A stretch of 40,720 nt of DNA from Accumulibacter sp. Its GTDB lineage: Bacteria; Pseudomonadota; Gammaproteobacteria; Burkholderiales; Rhodocyclaceae. The position numbers and the translations under genes are program-made. This document shows, piece after piece, positions 8,713-15,973 of this stretch; position 1 is the stretch's first letter; the number at the start of each line of letters is the position of its first letter. A model generated the notes under the pieces. It had not been told where the DNA came from, did no database searches, and saw nothing but the letters and a program-made list of their open reading frames with translations. The stretch lies in assembly GCA_031266435.1 (NCBI GenBank), contig JAISAZ010000121.1, forward strand, positions 1 to 40,720, given 5' to 3'.

Positions 8713-9360
8713 ATGAGTTACGTGGAAAATATGCCTTCTTGTATAAATATCGCCGTCACCCAACGCTGCGTTCGCCTTGACGACCGCGCCGAGCAGCGCG
8801 ATTGCCTCGACACGAGAATCACGCTGTTTCTCGAAGCCTGCGGTCTTGTCTGCATCCCCATGCCGACGCTCGTTGCGGACCCTGCTGGGTGGCTCCGCGC
8901 CGCCGGCATCCGCGGGCTACTCCTTTCCGGAGGCAACGACCTCAAGGAGACCGGCGAGGGCGATGTCTCACCGGAGCGGGACGCTTTGGAGCATGCGTTG
9001 CTGGGCTTGGCGCAAGAGAAAAACCTTCCAGTATTCGGTGTCTGTCGGGGCTTGCAGATCATCGCGAGCCACTATGGCGCGCGCGTCGTTCCGGTGAAGG
9101 GCCACGTCGGGCAGCCACACGTCATACAGGGCGCCTCTTATCCGAAAGCCGTGGTCAATTCTTTTCATAACTACGGCGTTTATGCTTCTGATATGCCAGA
9201 ACGGCTGTGTTCTCTGGCGCAGTCCGAAGACGGTATCGTCGAAGCCCTGCGAGTTTCCGGTCTTGCCCAAATGGCGGTCATGTGGCATCCAGAGCGAGAA
9301 CAGGGCTTTGCCTCCGCTGATATTGCCTTGGTCAAGAAATTTTTCAACGTGCAAGGATGA
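8713..9360 (+). CDS. Class I glutamine-amidotransferase-fold hydrolase, phosphoramidate pathway
   Basis: A 215-residue protein of the gamma-glutamyl hydrolase/GATase-1 fold. It shows 'LLLSGGNDL', the nucleophile elbow 'FGVCRGLQ' with Cys111, and 'MWHPERE' supplying the His-Glu part of a Cys-His-Glu triad. The start may be ATG 8713 or ATG 8731 (MPSCINIAVTQR, preceded by GTGGA); the second fits the family N-terminus better. In C. jejuni the homologue Cj1417 hydrolyses gamma-glutamyl-CDP-phosphoramidate to glutamate and cytidine diphosphoramidate. Other members of the fold cleave gamma-glutamyl-putrescine or folate, but the flanking glutamine kinase and cytidylyltransferase genes support the phosphoramidate role. 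It ends 3 bases before the next start. Confidence 0.82.
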   Translation: MSYVENMPSCINIAVTQRCVRLDDRAEQRDCLDTRITLFLEACGLVCIPMPTLVADPAGWLRAAGIRGLLLSGGNDLKETGEGDVSPERDALEHALLGLAQEKNLPVFGVCRGLQIIASHYGARVVPVKGHVGQPHVIQGASYPKAVVNSFHNYGVYASDMPERLCSLAQSEDGIVEALRVSGLAQMAVMWHPEREQGFASADIALVKKFFNVQG

Positions 9361-9363
9361 AAC

Positions 9364-10131
9364 ATGCAAGCGATTATTCTCGCCGCAGGGCAGGGCACTC
9401 GCCTACGCCCACTTACCGATGACCTCCCCAAGTGCCTTGTGCCCGTCGGCGCGCAAGCGCTTCTGGATCGGCATCTGGCTGTACTCGCCGCAGGCGGCGT
9501 TTCTCCCGTGACCGTCGTGGGTGGGTATCGGGCCGACTGCCTCGAAAATCGTGGATTCAGCTTGCTGCGTAATCCGGATTTTGCCTCGACGAACATGGTC
9601 TGGTCCTTGCGATGTGCCTTTGACACTTTTGCGAGCGGTTGTGTGCTGGCCTACGGCGATATCGTATATTCCCCGCCGGTACTGGAAGCCTTGTTGCGCC
9701 ATCCGGGGGACCTCTGCGTGGTCGTAGACCGGGGTTGGGAAGCCTACTGGAATGTCCGTTTCGATTCCCCTCTGGACGACGCCGAAACGCTGCGCGTCGC
9801 GCCCAGTGGCGTCTTGGTCGAAATAGGAAATAAAGCAAAAACGACCGACGAAATCCAGGGGCAGTATATCGGGCTGATGAAATTCAGCGCCCAAGGAGCG
9901 AAGATCGTTTGCGACCTGGTGGAAAAAACCTTGGCGGAGAACGGGACGCTCAACGGCAAAGCCGTGGAGAAGGCTTATACGACGGACTTGCTGCAAGAAC
10001 TCATTACGCTGGGCCACACCCTGCACCCCGTCTGGATCGACGGTGGCTGGGCGGAGATAGATACGCTTTCGGATATTCCCGTTGCCGAGGAACGCATGCG
10101 TTACTGGGCTAATATCCCCTCTAGCTTTTAA
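9364..10131 (+). CDS. Nucleotidyltransferase, putative CTP:phosphoglutamine cytidylyltransferase
   Basis: A 255-residue sugar-phosphate-type nucleotidyltransferase with a Rossmann-like NTP-binding domain. The signature LAAGQGTRLRPLTDDLPK is at residues 6-23. Asp in 'AYGDIVY' is a likely metal ligand, and 'NPDFASTNMVWSL' and 'GGWAEIDTLSDI' are typical of the choline-phosphate/phosphoglutamine cytidylyltransferase branch. In C. jejuni, Cj1416 joins CTP and L-glutamine phosphate, giving the substrate of the hydrolase encoded just upstream here. The 3-base spacing shows they share a transcript. It could instead make CDP-choline or NDP-sugar, but no choline kinase or sugar kinase is adjacent. Confidence 0.82.
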   Translation: MQAIILAAGQGTRLRPLTDDLPKCLVPVGAQALLDRHLAVLAAGGVSPVTVVGGYRADCLENRGFSLLRNPDFASTNMVWSLRCAFDTFASGCVLAYGDIVYSPPVLEALLRHPGDLCVVVDRGWEAYWNVRFDSPLDDAETLRVAPSGVLVEIGNKAKTTDEIQGQYIGLMKFSAQGAKIVCDLVEKTLAENGTLNGKAVEKAYTTDLLQELITLGHTLHPVWIDGGWAEIDTLSDIPVAEERMRYWANIPSSF

Positions 10132-10155
10132 TAAAAACTGTTATGCCATAAAATT

Positions 10156-10284
10156 ATGGGAGCTAGTATCAAATCTATCGATATTGCGTGCGGTAGCGGA
10201 CGCGATAGTTTTTTCTATTTCCCTGCAGTGTCTACCTCAAGGGCAGTACCTTTAGACAGTAGTAGGTTAGGTAGAGCGCGATGA
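10156..10284 (+). CDS. Possible 42-residue ORF with a methyltransferase-like motif
   Basis: A short open frame in the otherwise empty stretch after the cytidylyltransferase gene. It starts ATGGGAGCTAGT and ends in an ATGA overlap with the deacetylase start. It encodes 'SIDIACGSGRDSFFYF', which looks like SAM-methyltransferase motif I, but nothing else of such an enzyme follows. It could be a remnant of a methyltransferase gene or chance. No strong ribosome site is seen. Confidence 0.2.
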   Translation: MGASIKSIDIACGSGRDSFFYFPAVSTSRAVPLDSSRLGRAR

Positions 10285-11246
10285 GCAGGGAACGTTATGC
10301 ATTGATTACGGTCGATACCGAAGCGCAGCCCAAGCGCGCAGCCCAGAATCACGTTGAACACCTGATCTGGGGTAAGCATGAGAACGGAACCGCCGGTATT
10401 CGTGAAATGTGCGCCGCAGTGGGCGAGCTTGGTTCCAGATTGGTTTTTTTCGTCGATTCATGCGGAGTCTATCTTCACGGCGAACCTTTTGCAGAGGCGG
10501 TACGCTGGCTGGTGCATTCCGGGCACGACGTCCAATTGCATACCCATTCAGAGTTTTTGCCAGATTCGTTCTGGTTGAAGAATGGCTTTGCCGCTCGTCC
10601 GCACATGTTGAACGAGTACGACGAGGGAAGATCGGCTTTTACGATCCGGTATTTCAGCGAATATCTGGCGCGGATAACGGGTAAGCCGATCACGGCGTTT
10701 CGCGCCGGTTCGTTTCGATGGAATGTCGGTACTCTCAGGGCGCAAGGCGAGCTTGGCATTTCTTTATCCTTCAATAACTCGATGCGAGCGTTGCTCGATG
10801 GTGTTTGTCCTCATGCAGAAGCAACGAATCACCCTTTTGTTTGGTCGAATGGCGTTATAGAAGTCCCCATCACGGAAAGGAGATTCCCAACCTTCGGGGA
10901 TGACGTGTGGTGGGGAAGGCTGGCTTTTCCCTCGTCTCAGCGCTATCGCGATCCTCCTTGGCGTGTCTTGTGGCCGTATACCCTGGGCAGAGATATTCAG
11001 GTACTGGTCGTCTTGCTGCACTCGTGGTCGCTTTTGTATTGGGATGAAAACGGGTACGCGGTTTATCGGGACGACAAGCGTCACGAAGATTTCAGGAAGC
11101 TGGTGCGTCGGCTGGCGAAGGACTACGACATCATTACGACCGAGGATTTCCTCGATCTTCATGCGCATGGAAAAATCGTGACGACGCATACGGTCGATGT
11201 GAGCAGGGCGGAGATGAAGCCGTCGCTTGGGAAGAAGAAGGCTTGA
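10281..11246 (+). CDS. NodB-like polysaccharide deacetylase family protein
   Basis: A 321-residue protein with the short motifs of carbohydrate esterase 4/NodB-like enzymes: 'ALITVDTEAQ' with the metal-type Asp near residue 12, 'GHDVQLHTHSEF' with paired His near 86-88, 'TAFRAGSFRW', and a late 'LVVLLHSWSL' that supplies a His. There is no signal peptide, so it may act on a lipid-linked or nucleotide-linked sugar in the cytoplasm. In polysaccharide loci such proteins remove N-acetyl groups from the repeat unit. The next gene begins in a TTGA overlap with its stop, so they are co-translated. The substrate is unknown. Confidence 0.78.
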   Translation: MSRERYALITVDTEAQPKRAAQNHVEHLIWGKHENGTAGIREMCAAVGELGSRLVFFVDSCGVYLHGEPFAEAVRWLVHSGHDVQLHTHSEFLPDSFWLKNGFAARPHMLNEYDEGRSAFTIRYFSEYLARITGKPITAFRAGSFRWNVGTLRAQGELGISLSFNNSMRALLDGVCPHAEATNHPFVWSNGVIEVPITERRFPTFGDDVWWGRLAFPSSQRYRDPPWRVLWPYTLGRDIQVLVVLLHSWSLLYWDENGYAVYRDDKRHEDFRKLVRRLAKDYDIITTEDFLDLHAHGKIVTTHTVDVSRAEMKPSLGKKKA

Positions 11247-12583
11247 GCGTGCTTGCAGATGCTTATCGGGTTCTGTTGCGCGAGCCGTGGCTGGCGTTTA
11301 GTCGCTGGCTGACTGTTCGGTCACTGGAGAGACGTTTGCGCGTAGCGCCCGCTCCCTTGGCCTACGTGCCGGAAGGGGCTGGTCTGCTTTACGTGGCGGC
11401 GAGCGCGTTGCCGTATCATACGAGCGGCTATACGATCCGGACGCACGAAATCATTCGGGCGTTGATTCTGGCGGGAGGACGTGTGCATTCGCTGACACGC
11501 TCGGGTTATCCCGGAGATCGCCTGGATCGTTCGTGCGACGCCAGGAGTAATGAGACGAAGGTCGGGGAGGTGTGTTATTTGCATGTGGCCAAGCCAGCCA
11601 ACAATCGACCGGTTATTCTATACGGATTACAGGCTGCGCCGGTGATCGCGGCGGTGGCGGCGCGGCATCGGGTGGCGGTGATTCATGCTGCGTCGAATCA
11701 TGTGAATGCTTTGCCGGCCTTGCTCGCGGCGCGACAACTGGGTATCCCTTTCCAATATGAGATGCGCGGTTTGTGGGAACTCACCCGTGTGTCCCGCCAG
11801 CCTGATTTCGACGGTTCGCAGACGTATAAACAGGGTTTGCAGTTGGAAAACCTGGTGGCCCGGCATGCCGATCGCCTGTTCGTGATCTCTGGGCAGTTGG
11901 GGCGATACGTCGCCGAACATTGGGGCATTCCGGCCGAGCGCATTGCTTTGCTACCGAACTGTGTCGATCCCGATCGTTTTGCGGTGGCGGCTCCGGGGGA
12001 GGTGGAGGCGTGTAGCATCGGTTACGCGGGTTCGTTGATCGGCTATGAGGGCCTGGATACTTTGATCGAGGCGCTTGCCCGTCTGAAGGAGAGCGGAGTG
12101 GCGGTCCGGGTCCGTATCGTTGGTGACGGCGAGGCGCGCAGTTCTCTTGAATCCCTGGTCAGGCGGCTCGAGGTCGAGGATTGCGTGCAGTTTATGGGCA
12201 GACAAACGCCGGATGTCGCTCGCGAGGTGATTCGACGGTGCGCCGTCGTGTGTTTGCCGCGCAAGCCTTATGAGGTGTGCCGGGTCGTTCCGCCGATCAA
12301 ACTGGTGGAAGCCTTGGCGATGGGAAAATCGGTGATCGTTCCCGATCTGCCGGTGTTTCGAGAGGAACTCGGGGAGAATCCAGCCGGGTGGTTTTTCAGG
12401 GCGGGGGATTCGGCAGACCTGGCGAAGGTCCTTGGGGCGGCGCTGGGAAATCTTGATATTCTGAGGGCCTTGGGTGCGCGTGCGAGAGAATATGCTGTCT
12501 CGCAACGGTGTTGGAGCAAATTTGTCGGTAATATGTTGCCGGTGGTGCAGGGGGGTAGGGGCAGTGGAGGGACGGAGCCATGA
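11243..12583 (+). CDS. GT4-family glycosyltransferase
   Basis: A 446-residue retaining GT-B glycosyltransferase. The N-terminal domain includes 'PYHTSGYTIRTHEIIRAL', typical of group 1 transferases that bind a membrane acceptor. The C-terminal donor domain has 'IALLPNCVDPDRF' followed by 'IGYAGSLIGYEGLDTLIEAL', and the E-x7-E type region is 'PPIKLVEALAMGKSVIVPD'. No transmembrane helix is seen; such enzymes sit at the inner membrane surface. The start is TTG in a TTGA overlap with the deacetylase stop. It adds one sugar of the repeat unit; which one cannot be read from the sequence. Confidence 0.88.
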   Translation: MSVLADAYRVLLREPWLAFSRWLTVRSLERRLRVAPAPLAYVPEGAGLLYVAASALPYHTSGYTIRTHEIIRALILAGGRVHSLTRSGYPGDRLDRSCDARSNETKVGEVCYLHVAKPANNRPVILYGLQAAPVIAAVAARHRVAVIHAASNHVNALPALLAARQLGIPFQYEMRGLWELTRVSRQPDFDGSQTYKQGLQLENLVARHADRLFVISGQLGRYVAEHWGIPAERIALLPNCVDPDRFAVAAPGEVEACSIGYAGSLIGYEGLDTLIEALARLKESGVAVRVRIVGDGEARSSLESLVRRLEVEDCVQFMGRQTPDVAREVIRRCAVVCLPRKPYEVCRVVPPIKLVEALAMGKSVIVPDLPVFREELGENPAGWFFRAGDSADLAKVLGAALGNLDILRALGARAREYAVSQRCWSKFVGNMLPVVQGGRGSGGTEP

Positions 12584-12636
12584 GCGCTTGCGCATAATGA
12601 TGAAAGAATTTATATGATCGCCTTTGGGGAGCTTGA

Positions 12637-13722
12637 ATGGTCGGCAGGGTCATTAGAAGAATAAGCTCGCTTTTCTATGAGCATCCGACATTTCCAGAGG
12701 ATGTTGCGCATCATGGCGACTTCGTTCGCTTGAAGATTGCGCTGGTCGCGGATTATTTCACGAGCGATTGCTTGTCGGTTGAATGCCGAGTGCGTGCCCT
12801 GACGCCCGCGAATTTCAGGGAGCTGATCGACGAGTGGAAGCCGGATATGGTCTTTGTGGAATCGGCGTTTCATGGTGTGAACGGCGCGTGGCGCTATGAG
12901 TTGGCGAAGCAGCCGAAATGGTTGCGCCTCACCAGGCCGACGGCGATCTATCGCTTGGTCGAGTTTGCCAAGGCGCGCGGGATACCGACTGTTTTCTGGA
13001 ATAAGGACGATGATGTTTTTTTCGACGCTTTCATCGATGTGGCGAAGGCTTTCGATTTCGTGTTCACGGCCGACGCGGGTTGTGTGGCGCGCTATCGGCA
13101 GCGGGTGCCGGGGCATGTGGCGGTTAATGCGCTGGCCATGCCTTACCAACCGGCTTTCCACGAATTTACCGGTTTCGATTTCACGCGTGGCGAGGCTTGC
13201 TTTACGGGGAGCTATTATCGCCGAATCCTCGACGAGCGTCGGCATTTCCTCGATATGATGTTCGACGCTTGCGAGGATGCCGACATCTGCTTGAACGTTT
13301 TCGACCGGAATCATGATCGTTTATCGCGACACTTTGAGTTTCGTTTTCCCAAAAGGCCGCGCTTGCGCGTGCATGGTCGCGTGCCCTACCGTGAAACGGC
13401 CGGTATCTACAAGGCGCACGTGGCGTCGCTCAACGTGAATTCGATCATGGACTCCGAGACGATGTGTTCGCGGCGTCTCCTCGAAATCCTGGCGTGCGGC
13501 GGTATTGCGGTGACGAACCCGAGCCGCGCGGTCGATCGTCACTTCCGTGACTATTGCCACGTGGTGAGTTCGCGCGAGGAAGCGGCGGAGGTCCTGGCTC
13601 GGTTGCGCGCCGGCCCGTCGCGGGAGGATAAGGAGCGGGCCGAGGCGGGTGCCGTATACGTCAGGAAGAACCATACTTGGGCGCATCGGCTGGAGCAAAT
13701 CTGCGCTGTCGTAGGCATTTAA
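12637..13722 (+). CDS. CgeB-like glycosyltransferase
   Basis: A 361-residue protein similar in layout to the CgeB/glycosyltransferase group 1 branch. An N-terminal Rossmann-like domain has 'KPDMVFVESAFHGVNGAW' and 'IPTVFWNKDDDVFFDAF'. A C-terminal domain has 'HGRVPYRETAGIYKAHVASL' and 'SRRLLEILACGGIAVTNPS', the usual nucleotide-sugar-binding end of these proteins. A GGGGAG ribosome site precedes the ATG. It lies 53 bases after the GT4 gene and 13 bases before the GT2 fusion gene, in one transcription unit. Its donor and acceptor are unknown. Confidence 0.75.
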   Translation: MVGRVIRRISSLFYEHPTFPEDVAHHGDFVRLKIALVADYFTSDCLSVECRVRALTPANFRELIDEWKPDMVFVESAFHGVNGAWRYELAKQPKWLRLTRPTAIYRLVEFAKARGIPTVFWNKDDDVFFDAFIDVAKAFDFVFTADAGCVARYRQRVPGHVAVNALAMPYQPAFHEFTGFDFTRGEACFTGSYYRRILDERRHFLDMMFDACEDADICLNVFDRNHDRLSRHFEFRFPKRPRLRVHGRVPYRETAGIYKAHVASLNVNSIMDSETMCSRRLLEILACGGIAVTNPSRAVDRHFRDYCHVVSSREEAAEVLARLRAGPSREDKERAEAGAVYVRKNHTWAHRLEQICAVVGI

Positions 13723-13735
13723 ACGGCGCGACGCG

Positions 13736-15973
13736 ATGTTTCAGTGGCTTTCCTATTTCGTCCAAGCCGTTTTTTTGTTGGTCGTGGTTTATTTTGCGCT
13801 GTATGTGGCGCTGGAATTGCGCGTCCTCTTGATTTCACGTCGGGTTGAGCGCCGTAAACTGAGCGAGGTGGCCGTGCCGACCGAAGTGGGAGGCGAGTTT
13901 CATCCTCTGGTCAGCGTGCTGCTACCCATCTGTAATGAATCGACCGTGGTCGAGCGCTTGATCGATGCCGCCTGTCGCTTGCACTACCCGGCGAATGCCT
14001 TGGAAATCCTGGTGCTCGACGATTCGACCGACGGCACGTCGAAACTGGCACGGGCCAAGGTCGAGTATTACGCTGCGCGGGGCGTCGATATTCGGCTTAT
14101 CCGGCGCCAGGACCGGAAGGGTTACAAGGCGGGGAATCTGGTCAATGGAATCCGGTGCTCGTCCGGAGAGTTCTTCGCCATCTTCGACGCGGATTTCGTC
14201 CCGCCCGAAGACTTTCTGTTGAAAAGTATCCCGTGTTTCAAGGATGCCAGCTTGGGTTTTCTTCAGACGGGGATCGGCTACGAGAATCGCGACAAGTCGT
14301 TCTTGACCCGCTTTCAGGCCATGGAAATGGGGCATCAGCAATATGTTACGGTGGGTTTGAGCGAGGATGGGGATATGGCGTCCTTGAGCGGCAGTTCCTG
14401 CGTCTGGCGCAAGGCGTGTGTGGAGGCTTTGGGTGGGTGGAACGCTTCGACGGTCACGGAGGATGTGGATCTCGGCTACCGGGCGCAGTTCGGCGACTGG
14501 AAGTATGCCTATCTGCGTGATGTGGTCTCCATGTCGGTCCTCCCCGAGACCATCAGCGCGTTTCGCGTCCAGCGCGAGCGTTGGGGGCGCGGCTTGATCC
14601 ACAGTGCTTTCAAGCATGTCAGGCAGATGTTCGGTCAACCCATGCCGTTGATGAAGCGCATGCACGCGGTATCCATGATGTTTTCGTCCGCGTTGCTGGC
14701 TTCAATTTATGTTCTTGTGCTTCTGAGCCTGCCGTTGAATTATTTGATCGACTTTCGAGGCGCCAGCGTTCAGTGGGCGGCGCTGTCTTTCTTCGCGCTT
14801 GTCACCGTTTGGGCGCTCGATAACGCTTTTGGAGCGCGCAGGGGCGCGCGGCTCGCAGACAGGCCGGGAATCGTGCGGACGCTTTGGGATACTTATCTGT
14901 ACGTCACCATGTTCCCACCGATGGCGTGGTACTACTTTGCGGGTGGCGTCCGGGCGCTGTTTGGGGTGTATGGCGACTTTCACCGAACCCCGAAGGGCAG
15001 GGACGAGCGCCAGTCGCATCTGCCGCGTATCAATACGGTGTTGTATGCGGGGGAACTTTTTACTCTCGCATATTCGGCGCTGGCGATCCTGGTGATTTTC
15101 CGGGAAGGAAATTACTTTCTGCTTCCACTGAACGTGACCGTGTGTGTGGGGTTCGCCAGGGTATTGTATTGCTCCTGGAAAGAAAGGCACGAGCATGCGG
15201 AGGATTGTGATTCGAGACTTGACCGGGTTTTGATTACCGGTGCGACCAGCGCTATCGGCGCGGCGTTGGCGCTCGAATACGCTCAGCGGGGCGCGACGCT
15301 TTATCTGCACGGCCGCAATGCGGTAAAGCTGGCCGAGGTGGCCGAGCGTTGCCGGGCGAAGGGCGCCGAGGTCGAGACGCAACACATGGATCTGCGTGAT
15401 TTTTCCGCTTTGCAAGACTGGCTGAAATCTTTGGGGCCGCTGGACTTGGTGATCGTCAATGCGGGCATGAACACGCATGTCGGCGCGACCGGCGAACCCG
15501 AGCCTTGGGATGCGGTCGAAGCTTTGCTGGACGTCAATCTGAAGGCTGCGATGCTCATCGTTCAGTCGGTATTGCCGGCCATGCGGTCTCGGGGTTGCGG
15601 TCAGATCGCCCTGCTCAGTTCGCTGGCGGCGTATTTCGGTTTGCCCGTGACGCCGACGTATTGCGCGACCAAGGCCGGAGTCAAGGCTTATGGCGAGGCG
15701 CTGCGCGGTGGCTTGTCGCCGGAAGGGATTCGGGTCAATGTGATCATGCCGGGCTACGTCAAGTCGCCCATGTGCGATGACATGCCGGGGCCGAAACCTT
15801 TTATTTGGCTACCTGATCGTGCGGCCAAGGCGATTCGGCGAGGACTCGAGCAAAACAAGGCACGCATCAGTTTCCCTTTCCCATTGAATTGGGGAAGCTG
15901 GTGGCTCGCGGTATTGCCGGCTTCCATTTCTACCTGCATCGTGCGCTGGCTGGGCTTTGGTCGTGGTCATTGA
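13736..15973 (+). CDS. GT2 membrane glycosyltransferase fused to a short-chain dehydrogenase
   Basis: A 745-residue two-domain protein. Residues 1-30 form a membrane helix. A cellulose-synthase-like GT2 catalytic domain follows with DDS (95-97), DAD (151-153), TED (241-243) and QRERW (279-283). About four to five membrane helices lie between 313 and 480. From about residue 497 there is a complete SDR domain: cofactor loop TGATSAIG (501-508), NAG (575-577), Ser near 628, and YxxxK at Tyr642-Lys646. A hydrophobic tail follows. The GT2 part would polymerise or transfer sugar at the membrane; the SDR part would reduce or oxidise a sugar or lipid. The fusion is one continuous frame. It overlaps the next gene by 17 bases. 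Confidence 0.88.
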   Translation: MFQWLSYFVQAVFLLVVVYFALYVALELRVLLISRRVERRKLSEVAVPTEVGGEFHPLVSVLLPICNESTVVERLIDAACRLHYPANALEILVLDDSTDGTSKLARAKVEYYAARGVDIRLIRRQDRKGYKAGNLVNGIRCSSGEFFAIFDADFVPPEDFLLKSIPCFKDASLGFLQTGIGYENRDKSFLTRFQAMEMGHQQYVTVGLSEDGDMASLSGSSCVWRKACVEALGGWNASTVTEDVDLGYRAQFGDWKYAYLRDVVSMSVLPETISAFRVQRERWGRGLIHSAFKHVRQMFGQPMPLMKRMHAVSMMFSSALLASIYVLVLLSLPLNYLIDFRGASVQWAALSFFALVTVWALDNAFGARRGARLADRPGIVRTLWDTYLYVTMFPPMAWYYFAGGVRALFGVYGDFHRTPKGRDERQSHLPRINTVLYAGELFTLAYSALAILVIFREGNYFLLPLNVTVCVGFARVLYCSWKERHEHAEDCDSRLDRVLITGATSAIGAALALEYAQRGATLYLHGRNAVKLAEVAERCRAKGAEVETQHMDLRDFSALQDWLKSLGPLDLVIVNAGMNTHVGATGEPEPWDAVEALLDVNLKAAMLIVQSVLPAMRSRGCGQIALLSSLAAYFGLPVTPTYCATKAGVKAYGEALRGGLSPEGIRVNVIMPGYVKSPMCDDMPGPKPFIWLPDRAAKAIRRGLEQNKARISFPFPLNWGSWWLAVLPASISTCIVRWLGFGRGH

